Shown here one piece after another: positions 25,305 through 33,502 of a stretch of 64,000 nucleotides of DNA. Source of the stretch: Rhodospirillaceae bacterium (lineage in GTDB: Bacteria; Pseudomonadota; Alphaproteobacteria; DSM-16000; Inquilinaceae); assembly GCA_020638575.1 (NCBI GenBank), contig JACKIH010000003.1:1283501-1347500 (forward strand), read 5' to 3'. A program made the position numbers and the translations under genes. The first letter of the stretch is position 1. The number at the start of each line of letters is the position of its first letter. A model generated the notes under the pieces. The model searched no databases. It worked only from the letters and a program-made list of their open reading frames with translations, and was not told where the DNA came from.

Positions 25305-28253
25305 TTGAGAGTTCCGACCCAACTGGCCGCAGCCGCCACCGCGGTGTTCCTGGTGCTCCTGGCGTTCGCCGCCGCGGGATGGCCCCTGCTGTCGCTGCAC
25401 GACGATACGCTGCGACGTTTTGACGACCGCGCGGCCCTGCATACCCTGGAGGAGGCCGCGGAGGAAATCGGCGAACAGGTCGATTTCGCCCGCCACTATG
25501 CAAACACCATCGTCAATTTCCTGGCGGCACGCGGCGATACCGATGCCACCGGCGACGACCTGCAATGGCTGCTGGTGTCGCTGGTCACCGGCAACCCTTG
25601 GGTCGTCAGCCTGGAATACGCCGACCACGATGGCCGCATGCACCGGGTGGCGCGCGACAGCGGCCAGATTGAAGGCGGCTTCCAGAGTACCGTCCGGGTC
25701 ACCGACGACAGCGGTGAACGCGCCGAGGTGGCCCAGCTCGACGACCATGCCATGCCGCTGTTCTGGGAAACCGCCGAGGCTGGGCCGGACCCGCGCGAGC
25801 AACCGTGGTACCAGGCCGCCGTGGCGCGGCGGAACGGGTCCGTCTCCCTGGAATCGATGGACGGGGCGGCCCCCATCGTCGCCGTCGCCTTGCCGACCTA
25901 TGCCGCCGACGGCATGGTTGGCGGCGTTGTGCACGCCCGCCTCAACAATCCCGACCTGCTGGCCCGGCTGGGCTGCCACCATCCCGCACCCTGCCCGACC
26001 ACCCTGTTGGTGGTGGAGGGACCGACCGTGGCCTGGCAGATTCCCGCCAGCGATCAGTTCGACCCGGACGCCACCGCCGCTGCCGCGGTATCGCTGGACC
26101 CCCAGATCTTGGCCGAGCTGGTGCGGCGGCTGCCGCCCACCAGTTCCGACCCCAGGCCACTCGGCAATGCGGACGTGAACGGTGCCGAGACGGTGGCGTT
26201 CGGCATGCGCGGGGTTGGCGGTCAGGACAACTGGGCCCTGCTGCACCTGGGCCCCCCCATTCCGCCGGCCCTACACGTGGAGCGGCCGCTCGTGGAGCTC
26301 GGCGTGGTGGCCCTGTTGCTGGTGCTGGTGATCGCCGCCCTGGTGGGCAACGGCTTCGGCAAGGCCATCGTCGACCGTATCGGCCGGGTGATGCGCCCGC
26401 TGACGGCCGATCCCACGCCGGCACGCACCCGCGGCGGCAATCAGCGGTCGGGGCTGGCGCTGACGGAGTTCGATGCACTGGCCGCCGATGTGGAGGAGTA
26501 TGCCGCCCAGATCCACGACGTCAGCAGTTGCCACACTCTCATCCTGCGCGGCATCCGCGACGGTGTCGTCGACATCCGCATGAACGACGGCCGCGTCTGG
26601 GCTTCCCATCACGCCCGCATGCTGCTTGACCGCCACACCGTGCGCAGCATCGACGATCTGGTGTCGGCGGCCGTCCCGGAAGATCGCGGCACCCTGACCG
26701 CCACACTGGACGCCGCGTGCAGCGATCCCGACACGTCCGCGGAATGCGAGGTCCGGCTGCTGCGCACCGACGGCTCGGAAGCCCCCTGGGTGCATGTGCG
26801 CGCCGTTGCCGACATCACCACCGGCGGCACGCCGGTACGCCTGGTGGTGCTGCTGGCCGACATCACCGATGCCAAGAACACCGAGGCGCGGCTGACCCGC
26901 GACGCCTTCCACGACCGGTTGACCGGCCTGCCCAACCGGACGCTGCTGATCGAACGCCTGGCCGCCGACCTGGACCGCGTGAAGAAGGGCCAGATCGGCT
27001 GTTCGGCCGTGATCTCCATCGACCTCGACGGCTTCCGCATGGTCAACGACAACCTGGGCCAGGCGGCCGGCGACGACCTGCTGATCGCGGTGGCCCGTCG
27101 CCTGATGATGACCGCCGGCACGGGCGCGCTGGTGGCCCGCACCGGCGGCGACCAGTTCACCATCCATGCCGCCAACACACCCGACCAGGCGGCCGCCCAG
27201 CACGTGGCCGAGCGGCTGGCGGAAGCGGTCGAACAACCGATGATCCTGACTGGTCAGGAATTTTTCCCTACCGCCTCCTTCGGGGTGGCGCTGTGCACGG
27301 CCGGGTACAGCCGCGCAGAAGCCATCCTGTCGGACGCCAACACCGCCATGGCGCGGGCCAAGGACCAGGGGCGCGGGCTCATCCACACCTACGACCCGCG
27401 GATGCGCGGCGACTACGTGGCCGGCCAGCTTTCCCTGGAAGCCGATCTGCACCACGCGCTCGACCGCCGCGAGTTCGAGCTGTTCTACCAGCCGATCATC
27501 GATCTGTCGGCGGAACGGGTGGCCGGGTTCGAAGCGTTGATCCGCTGGCGCAACCCCGACCGCGGACTGATCCCGCCCTACCAGTTCATCTCGCTGTGCG
27601 AGCAGCTCGGCCTGATCGTGGAGATGGGGGCCTGGGCGGTGTACGAGGCGACCAAGCAGATCACCCGCCTGTCGGGCCTGGACGAGCGCCACAACGACCT
27701 GTTCGTCAGCGTCAACGTCTCGCGCCGGCAGCTCGACGAGCCCGGCCTGCCGGAAATGGTGCACACGGCCCTGGAGCGCAGCGGCCTGCCGCCCCACCGC
27801 CTGCACCTGGAGGTGACCGAATCCCTGCTGATGGAGCAGCGCGCCTCGGTGTTCGACCTGCTGTCGCAGATCAAGGCGCTGGGCGTGCGTCTGTCCATCG
27901 ACGATTTCGGCACCGGCTACTCGTCCCTGAGCCGGCTGCACCGCTTCCCCTTCGACATCCTCAAGATCGACCGCAGCTTCGTCGCCGACATCCTCACCAA
28001 CCGCGGCAGCAGCGTGATCGTGCAGTCGGTGGTCGACCTGGCCCATTCCCTGGGCCTGGAGGTGATCGCCGAAGGCGCGGAGACGCCCGCCGACGTGGAG
28101 GCGCTGAAATCCGCCGGCTGCCAGCTCTGCCAGGGCTACGTGTTCGCCCGGCCGATGCCGCCGCCCGACTGCGAGCGCTTCCTGGCGATCGACGACTGGC
28201 GGCACAAGCAGCCCACGCCTCCGGCAAGCCCGGCGCGGCTGCGGCCCGTCTGA
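25305..28253 (+). CDS. Membrane sensor with PAS, degenerate GGDEF and intact EAL domains
   Basis: A 982-residue cyclic-di-GMP protein. Order: an N-terminal membrane helix (about 5-27), an extracytoplasmic Cache-like sensor (about 30-320), a second helix (LVELGVVALLLVLVIAALVGNGF), a PAS region (about 410-530), GGDEF (about 535-690) and EAL (about 710-960). The diguanylate cyclase signature is GGDQF, so the catalytic acidic residue is lost and the domain is probably inactive or regulatory. The EAL domain keeps FEALIRW, VTESLL, DDFGTGYSSL, KIDRSFV and AEGAET, so phosphodiesterase activity is expected. I chose a TTG start at 25305, with GGAG upstream; no ATG/GTG fits better. Signal and target process are unknown. 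Confidence 0.9.
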   Translation: MRVPTQLAAAATAVFLVLLAFAAAGWPLLSLHDDTLRRFDDRAALHTLEEAAEEIGEQVDFARHYANTIVNFLAARGDTDATGDDLQWLLVSLVTGNPWVVSLEYADHDGRMHRVARDSGQIEGGFQSTVRVTDDSGERAEVAQLDDHAMPLFWETAEAGPDPREQPWYQAAVARRNGSVSLESMDGAAPIVAVALPTYAADGMVGGVVHARLNNPDLLARLGCHHPAPCPTTLLVVEGPTVAWQIPASDQFDPDATAAAAVSLDPQILAELVRRLPPTSSDPRPLGNADVNGAETVAFGMRGVGGQDNWALLHLGPPIPPALHVERPLVELGVVALLLVLVIAALVGNGFGKAIVDRIGRVMRPLTADPTPARTRGGNQRSGLALTEFDALAADVEEYAAQIHDVSSCHTLILRGIRDGVVDIRMNDGRVWASHHARMLLDRHTVRSIDDLVSAAVPEDRGTLTATLDAACSDPDTSAECEVRLLRTDGSEAPWVHVRAVADITTGGTPVRLVVLLADITDAKNTEARLTRDAFHDRLTGLPNRTLLIERLAADLDRVKKGQIGCSAVISIDLDGFRMVNDNLGQAAGDDLLIAVARRLMMTAGTGALVARTGGDQFTIHAANTPDQAAAQHVAERLAEAVEQPMILTGQEFFPTASFGVALCTAGYSRAEAILSDANTAMARAKDQGRGLIHTYDPRMRGDYVAGQLSLEADLHHALDRREFELFYQPIIDLSAERVAGFEALIRWRNPDRGLIPPYQFISLCEQLGLIVEMGAWAVYEATKQITRLSGLDERHNDLFVSVNVSRRQLDEPGLPEMVHTALERSGLPPHRLHLEVTESLLMEQRASVFDLLSQIKALGVRLSIDDFGTGYSSLSRLHRFPFDILKIDRSFVADILTNRGSSVIVQSVVDLAHSLGLEVIAEGAETPADVEALKSAGCQLCQGYVFARPMPPPDCERFLAIDDWRHKQPTPPASPARLRPV

Positions 28254-28263
28254 CCTCCCCCCC

Positions 28264-29214
28264 CTACTCCGCTTGGACGGCACCGTCCGCGGCCGCCGTG
28301 TCGATCACGTGGTCCCACGGCGGATCGGGGCAGAAGCGGCCGGCCAGGAAGTCCACGAACGCCCGCACCTTGGCGCTGAGATGCCGGTTGTGGGGGTAGA
28401 CGGCATAGATGGCTCCCTGATCCTCCACCTCGTGGTCGGCCAGCACCTGCACCAGCGTGCCGGCGGCGATCTGGTCGGCCACCAGGAAGGTCGGGCTGAG
28501 CACGATTCCCACGCCTTCGGCCGCTGCCTGCACCAGTAGTTCACCGTTGTTGGCGCGCAGCCGTCCGGTCAGCCGTACCGTCGCCATCCGCCCGTCGGGC
28601 CGGCGGATGCGCACCTGACCCGGCTGGGCGGCGTTGGTGTAGACGTGCACCTCGTGGTCGGCCAGTGCGTCGGGCGTCGCCGGCCTGCCGTGGGCGGCCA
28701 TGTAGTCCGGGCTGGCGCACAGCACCCGGCGCAGCGGCGCCAGACGGCGGCTGATGAGCGCGCTGTCCTGGAGCGTGCCGATGCGCACGGCGACGTCGAA
28801 CCCCTCGTCGATCAGGTCGACCACGCGGTCGTTGAGCGCCAGGTCGATGGACACGTCGGGATAGCGCCTGAGAAACTGGGCGAGGGCGCCCGACAGGTGG
28901 CGCAGGGTGAAGCTGTGCGGCGCGTTGATGCGCAGGAGGCCGCGCGGCTCCAGGTTGAGCGAGGAGACGGCCGCCTCCGTCTCCTCGATCTGGCTCAAGA
29001 TGCTCGCGCAGCGGTCGTAGTAGGCGCGGCCCGGCTCCGTCAGGCTGAGCCGCCGTGTGGAGCGGTTGAGCAGGCGCACGCCCAGCCGGTCTTCCAGATC
29101 GGCGATGCGGCGGCTGACCACCGATTTGGACCAGCCCAGGCGGTCCGCCGCGGCGGTGAAGGTCTTCGCCTCCACCACCCGGGTGAAGGCCAGCATGTCG
29201 CCGAAGCGGTCCAC
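28264..29214 (-). CDS. LysR-family transcriptional regulator
   Basis: A 316-residue LysR regulator: N-terminal helix-turn-helix (FTRVVEAKTFTAAADRLGWSKSVVSRRIADLEDRLGVRLLNRSTRR broken across residues 9-55) and a C-terminal periplasmic-binding-like effector domain. The sequence type resembles the DsdC/AaeR-like single-gene regulators that act on a divergent neighbour. The start is GTG at 29214 with AGGGAAGGA upstream; an ATG at 29196 would remove the first helix residues. It diverges from the glutathionyl-hydroquinone reductase across about 100 bp, so it likely controls the GST-pirin pair, perhaps in response to quinones or electrophiles. Confidence 0.9.
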   Translation of the reverse strand: MDRFGDMLAFTRVVEAKTFTAAADRLGWSKSVVSRRIADLEDRLGVRLLNRSTRRLSLTEPGRAYYDRCASILSQIEETEAAVSSLNLEPRGLLRINAPHSFTLRHLSGALAQFLRRYPDVSIDLALNDRVVDLIDEGFDVAVRIGTLQDSALISRRLAPLRRVLCASPDYMAAHGRPATPDALADHEVHVYTNAAQPGQVRIRRPDGRMATVRLTGRLRANNGELLVQAAAEGVGIVLSPTFLVADQIAAGTLVQVLADHEVEDQGAIYAVYPHNRHLSAKVRAFVDFLAGRFCPDPPWDHVIDTAAADGAVQAE

Positions 29215-29320
29215 GGCATTATCCTTCCCTGAGCAACAATTCGTTCCCGATTGATGGGATTTATCTGCGAACGTTGATACCCATTTGGCCGGAGACACGC
29301 AATCGCAGGGGGGCGCCACC

Positions 29321-30325
29321 ATGGGCCAGCTCGTGAACGGCATCTGGCAGGACGGCCAGCTCGTCACCGCGTCCGGCGACGGCCGCTTCGTCCGCCAGGA
29401 CAGCCGCTTCCGCAACTGGGTGACGGCGGACGGTGCCGCCGGCCCCACCGGCGCGGGCGGCTTCAAGGCCGAGCCGGGGCGTTACCACCTCTATGTCTCG
29501 CTCGCCTGCCCGTGGGCCCATCGGACCTTGATCTTCCGCACTTTGAAAGGGCTGGAGGACGCCATTGCCGTCTCGGTGGTGGACCCGCTGATGGGGGCCG
29601 AAGGCTGGGTGTTCGGCGACAGTCCCGGCGGCACGCCCGACCGCGTCAACGGCAAGGCGCGGCTCCATGAGGTCTACACCCTGGCCAACCCCACCTATAA
29701 CGGCCGCGTCACCGTGCCGGTGCTGTGGGACACCGCGCGGGCAACCATCGTCAGCAACGAGAGTGCGGACATCATCCGCATGCTCAACAGCGCCTTCGAT
29801 GCCTTCGCCGACGCCGCGGTGGACTTCTACCCGGCCCCCCTGCGGGCCGAGATCGACGCGGTGAACGCGCGGGTCTACGAGACCGTCAACAACGGCGTCT
29901 ACAAGGCCGGCTTCGCCACCACACAGGCCGCCTACGAGGAGGCGTTCGATGCCCTGTTCGCCACCCTCGATGCGCTGGAGTCGCTGCTGTCGGGCCGCCG
30001 CTACCTGGCGGGCCCGCGGCTGACGGAGGCCGACTGGCGGCTGTTCACGACGCTGGTGCGCTTCGATCCCGTCTATGTCGGCCACTTCAAGACCAACAAG
30101 CGGCGCATCGCCGACTATCCGGCGCTGTCCAGCTACCTGCGCGAGCTTTACCAGGTGCCCGGCGTGGCGGAGACGGTGAACCTCCAGCACATCAAGCGGC
30201 ACTACTACGCCAGCCACACCTCGATCAACCCGACCGGGATCGTTCCCAAGGGCCCCGATATCGACCTCGCAGCCCCGCACGACCGCGCCCGGCTCCCGGC
30301 CGAACCGTGGAGAATCGCAGCATGA
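29321..30325 (+). CDS. Glutathionyl-hydroquinone reductase (Xi-class GST)
   Basis: A 334-residue Xi-class glutathione transferase that reduces glutathionyl-hydroquinones to hydroquinones. The catalytic CPWAHRT motif follows YHLYVSLA near residue 60. The C-terminal helical domain carries RLTEADWRLFTTLVRFDPVY and the ending HIKRHYYASHTSINPTGIVPKGP, both diagnostic for the YqjG/ECM4 family. The ATG at 29321 has a G-rich site upstream. The last bases overlap the pirin start (ATGA), so the pair is an operon. Confidence 0.93.
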   Translation: MGQLVNGIWQDGQLVTASGDGRFVRQDSRFRNWVTADGAAGPTGAGGFKAEPGRYHLYVSLACPWAHRTLIFRTLKGLEDAIAVSVVDPLMGAEGWVFGDSPGGTPDRVNGKARLHEVYTLANPTYNGRVTVPVLWDTARATIVSNESADIIRMLNSAFDAFADAAVDFYPAPLRAEIDAVNARVYETVNNGVYKAGFATTQAAYEEAFDALFATLDALESLLSGRRYLAGPRLTEADWRLFTTLVRFDPVYVGHFKTNKRRIADYPALSSYLRELYQVPGVAETVNLQHIKRHYYASHTSINPTGIVPKGPDIDLAAPHDRARLPAEPWRIAA

Positions 30326-31047
30326 TCACGCCCCGTCCCTTCGCCGGCCTCGGCCACGCCGACCATGGCTGGCTCGACACCCGCCACCACTTCAGCTTTG
30401 CCGACTACCACGACCCCGCACGCATGGGGGTTGGGCCGCTGCGGGTGTGGAACGACGACATCATCGCGCCGGATACCGGCTTTCCCATGCACCCCCACCG
30501 CAACATGGAAATCATCACCTATGTCCGGCAGGGGGCCATCACCCACCAGGACCATCTGGGCAACCATGGCCGCACCGCGGCGGGCGACATCCAGGTGATG
30601 AGTGCCGGCAAGGGCATCTTGCACGCGGAGTTCAACCGCGAGCCGGCGACGACAACCCTGTTCCAGATCTGGATCGTGCCGGCCAGGACAGGCGGTGCGC
30701 CGCATTGGGAACAGCGGGCCTTCCCCACGGCGGAGCGGGCCGGGCTGATGGTGCCCCTAGCGTCGGGATCGGACGAGTTGCAGGCCAAGGGGGCGGCGTC
30801 GATCCTGCAGGACGCCACCCTGTTCGCCGCCATCCTGACGCCAGGGCAGCGACTCGACCACCGGTTCGTTCATGGCGGGCTGGGCTACCTGGTGGTGGCG
30901 CGCGGTGGGCTTGAGGCCGACGGCGTCGGGCTTGGCGCGCGCGATGGCGCCGTGGTGCACGACCAGGCTGGCGTCGGACTGACGGCGGGAGCGGAGGGCG
31001 CAGAACTTCTGCTGGCCGACCTGCCGGCGCTGACACCTTTTCACTAA
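30322..31047 (+). CDS. Pirin-family protein (bicupin, quercetinase-like)
   Basis: A 241-residue pirin: two cupin barrels, with metal ligands in the N-terminal one (FPMHPHRNMEIITYV, then GILHAEFN). YhhW-like pirins can oxidise quercetin, and others act as redox-sensitive iron proteins. The TFLFQIW-like LFQIWIVPA stretch ends the first barrel. Start overlaps the GST stop by 4 bp. Combination with glutathionyl-hydroquinone reductase points to handling of aromatic or quinone compounds; that is inference. Confidence 0.92.
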   Translation: MITPRPFAGLGHADHGWLDTRHHFSFADYHDPARMGVGPLRVWNDDIIAPDTGFPMHPHRNMEIITYVRQGAITHQDHLGNHGRTAAGDIQVMSAGKGILHAEFNREPATTTLFQIWIVPARTGGAPHWEQRAFPTAERAGLMVPLASGSDELQAKGAASILQDATLFAAILTPGQRLDHRFVHGGLGYLVVARGGLEADGVGLGARDGAVVHDQAGVGLTAGAEGAELLLADLPALTPFH

Positions 31048-31069
31048 AGGGAAGGGTACTTTGGGCAAG

Positions 31070-31091
31070 GCCGGGCGGAGAACCGCCCGGC
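31070..31091. terminator. Bidirectional terminator-like hairpin
   Basis: A perfect 9-bp stem, GCCGGGCGG/CCGCCCGGC, with a 4-base AGAA loop between the convergent pirin and MarR genes. There is no long T-run, but symmetric GC-rich stems in this position commonly end transcription from both sides. Confidence 0.6.
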
Positions 31092-31106
31092 ACGAGCCCC
31101 GTTGGC

Positions 31107-31601
31107 CTATGCAGCCAACAGGTTGTCGGTCACGCGGCGGAGCAGCGTGCGAAGCTTCGCGGAGTCTTCGGCGGAGAAACCGGCCAGCGCCAGGCTTTCC
31201 ACCTCTGCGGCGGTCGGCAGCAACTGGTCGCGCAGGGCACGGCCGCGGTCGGTCAGGTAGACGTTGACCTTGCGTCGGTCTTCGCTGTTGCGCACGCGGC
31301 GCACCAGCCCCTGCTTTTCCATGCCGCTCAGCGCCGTCACGGTGGTCGGTTCCATCATGCCGACGCGGCCGCTCAGGTCACGCTGCGTGAGGCCCTCCTC
31401 CTGCCATAGCGCCAGGAGGAAGTACCAGTGGCCGATCGATACCCCCTTGGCCGCAATCCGCGAGGCCAATACCCGGGTGACGGCCCTTTGCGCTTCCCGC
31501 AGGCTCTGGTCGAAATACTGAGCTTCGTCGCCTGCGGAGACGGGCTCGACGTCGGCGAAACCCACCACGTCGAGTGTTGGTTTCTGGATACCCTTGTTCA
31601 T
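31107..31601 (-). CDS. MarR-family transcriptional regulator
   Basis: A 164-residue MarR protein with the winged-helix core GLTQRDLSGRVGMMEPTTVTALSGMEKQGLVRRVRN followed by the DRRKVNVYLTDRGRAL wing (residues about 70-125). Helical ends make the dimer. MarR proteins usually sense phenolic or oxidative ligands. It is convergent with pirin and divergent from the glycosyltransferase gene; its target is not evident, although the pirin/GST pair or its own promoter are possible. Confidence 0.9.
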   Translation of the reverse strand: MNKGIQKPTLDVVGFADVEPVSAGDEAQYFDQSLREAQRAVTRVLASRIAAKGVSIGHWYFLLALWQEEGLTQRDLSGRVGMMEPTTVTALSGMEKQGLVRRVRNSEDRRKVNVYLTDRGRALRDQLLPTAAEVESLALAGFSAEDSAKLRTLLRRVTDNLLAA

Positions 31602-31926
31602 TGCCGGTCTCCGAAGCAGTCCTTCCAGTCGCGTACCGGGACCGGGGCGGCGTCAACCCGCGAGGGTGGGCGTTGACCAGGAGCCGGCTTGTACGCCGGA
31701 GGGGTTCCACATTTGGGCAACGGATAATGTAACGCTCCTTAGTGGAGAAATCAATCCTAAATCCCTAGAGTTCTCATGGAAACTCCTTGAACCATTCCCT
31801 ATCTACATGAAATCATTCAGAGTTTACGATCCAAATTGCTGCTATGCAAAACTAATATTGCCCGCGCCGGTTTCGGCAGCGGCGGATCGCCGGGGCCGAC
31901 AGGCACAACCTGAAGGAAATTATGCC
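31602..31926. other. Divergent intergenic region with AT-rich island (325 bp)
   Basis: Lies between the MarR gene and the first glycosyltransferase. The stretch 31728-31861 is markedly AT-rich in a window of about 70 percent GC. No gene is supported here. One plus-strand frame stays open through it into the glycosyltransferase, but the strong AAGGAA site at 31913-31918 places translation start at 31927. The island is likely regulatory DNA or a remnant of transferred sequence. Confidence 0.6.
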
Positions 31927-32673
31927 ATGTGGTTGTCGGTCGTCACGCCCATTCGCAACGCCGCAGAGGCCGTGGCGGAAACCCACGCCAGCCTGCGTGG
32001 AGCGCCCGCAGGCGTTGAGTGGATCGTCCAGGACGGCGCCTCGGGGGACGCCACCCTGGCCGTCCTCGCCGGCCTCGCCGACCCCGTACCGCAGGTGGCG
32101 TCCGCCGCCGATGACGGGCTCTACCAGGCCATCGACCGCGGGCTGGCGCGGGCGTCCGGCGACTACGTGCTGGTCCTCGGTGCCGGCGACCGACTCGCCG
32201 GGGGCGACATGCTGGCCCGACTCGCCGCTGCCCTGGCCGAGCGGCCCGACATGATCTTCGGCGCAGCGCTGGAGGACGCCGCCGGCGGCGTCCGCACCAA
32301 GCGCTGCCGGCCGCCGGGCAGCCTGTGGCGCGGCCTGCCGACTCACCACCCCGCCATCGTCTTCCGTCGCGCGCTGGTGGCCGGCCTGTGCCACGACCCG
32401 GCGCTCAAGGTCGCCGCCGACTACGCCTTCGTGTGGGATGCCTGGCGGCGCGCCGCGAAGGTGGCGGTGGTCGACTTCCCCATCTGCCGCTGCGCCCCCG
32501 CCGGCTTTTCCGCCCGCCACGCCCGGTTGGGCCGCGACGAGCAATGGCGGGTGCGCCGCCGGCGCGGCGTGTCCTGGCCGGTCAGCGCTGCGGTGTGGAC
32601 GGCACAGACGCTGTCATGGCACCTGCGCCGCATCGCTCCCGGCCTGTGGGGGCGCCTGCGCTTTGCCCGCTGA
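31927..32673 (+). CDS. Family 2 glycosyltransferase
   Basis: A 248-residue GT2 enzyme of the WcaE-like type, expected to add a sugar from a nucleotide donor to a lipid-linked glycan in the cytoplasm. It has SVVTPIRNAAEAV at the N-terminus, VQDGASGDATL, DDGLYQAIDRGLARASGDYVLVLGAGDRL (degenerate DxD-type region) and the acceptor-side PTHHPAIVFRR. Start is set by AAGGAA eight bases before the ATG. Its 3' end overlaps the opposite-strand glycosyltransferase by 92 bp. It is the only plus-strand gene of the polysaccharide locus. Confidence 0.88.
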   Translation: MWLSVVTPIRNAAEAVAETHASLRGAPAGVEWIVQDGASGDATLAVLAGLADPVPQVASAADDGLYQAIDRGLARASGDYVLVLGAGDRLAGGDMLARLAAALAERPDMIFGAALEDAAGGVRTKRCRPPGSLWRGLPTHHPAIVFRRALVAGLCHDPALKVAADYAFVWDAWRRAAKVAVVDFPICRCAPAGFSARHARLGRDEQWRVRRRRGVSWPVSAAVWTAQTLSWHLRRIAPGLWGRLRFAR

Positions 32674-33502
32674 GGGCGGCGCGCCGCCGCGCCCGCCGGA
32701 CCAGGCGGCCGACCCAGCGGTAGTAGGCGATGCGCAACCCGGCGCGCTGCCAGCCCGGCGGACCGTCCAGCACGCCCAACCGCGCCACCAGGTCCGCAGC
32801 CGCCACCAGCCAGGGGGTGAAGGAGGTTTCGCGCAGTACCGCCTTGAGGACGCGTCTCAACGGCCGGTCCGACCGGTCGAGGCGGGCGCGCTCGCCGTTC
32901 AGCCGTACGTGAGCCTCCCAGCGGGCATAGAACACATGGCGGGCCACCAGGGCGGCCACCGGCTTGTCGAGATGGTGGAGCACGGGATGGCGGAGGCGGC
33001 CGACCGGTCCGTCCACCACCGGCTGGTAGTGCATCTCCATTTCCCAATGGAGGTGCGGCGCCAGGTCGTCGGGCCGGGGAAAGCGCACCCGCCGGCTGTC
33101 GAACAGCGCCAGCTTGCGGTTGGGCGACCCGAAGCGCAGCCGGTGGCCCTGCCAGACCGGCCGTCCGTCGATGAAGTACCCGGCACAGTGCGGCCCCGTC
33201 GCCATCAGCCGGGCGATCTCGTCCGCCAATGCCGGCGTGATCTCCTCGTCGGCATCGATGTGGAGCTGCCAGGGGTGGCGTGCCGCCGCATTGGCCACGC
33301 TCCACTCGCGCTTCTTGGGGTAGCGGCCGTTCCAGGCAAAGGGCACCACGCGGGCGCCGGCCGCCGCCGCGATCTCCGCCGTGCCGTCGCTGCTCGCGGA
33401 ATCGACGACCACCACCTCGTCGAAGGCGGCGGCACTGGCGAGGCAGCGGGCGATGGCGGCGCGCTCGTTGCGCGTCAGCACCAGGACGCTCACCGGGATC
33501 AC
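32582..33502 (-). CDS. Family 2 glycosyltransferase (WaaE/KdtX-like)
   Basis: A 306-residue GT2 enzyme. It begins IPVSVLVLTRNERAAI, then EVVVVDSASSDGT, and has a clear HIDADEEITPAL motif holding the DxD metal site. LVRHVFYARWEAH-like sequence in the C-terminal part is found in WaaE-type lipopolysaccharide core transferases. The last 30 residues (after RLVRRARRR) are low-complexity and lie antisense to the opposite gene. The start overlaps the Wzz stop by 4 bp. Last gene of the four-gene minus-strand operon. Confidence 0.87.
   Translation of the reverse strand: MIPVSVLVLTRNERAAIARCLASAAAFDEVVVVDSASSDGTAEIAAAAGARVVPFAWNGRYPKKREWSVANAAARHPWQLHIDADEEITPALADEIARLMATGPHCAGYFIDGRPVWQGHRLRFGSPNRKLALFDSRRVRFPRPDDLAPHLHWEMEMHYQPVVDGPVGRLRHPVLHHLDKPVAALVARHVFYARWEAHVRLNGERARLDRSDRPLRRVLKAVLRETSFTPWLVAAADLVARLGVLDGPPGWQRAGLRIAYYRWVGRLVRRARRRAALSGQSAGAPTGRERCGAGAMTASVPSTPQR

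Noticed and set aside
31594..31926. N-terminal extension of the first GT2 gene through the AT-rich island
   Set aside because: Open frame exists, but AAGGAA at 31913-31918 and the family's usual SVVTP start place the real start at 31927.
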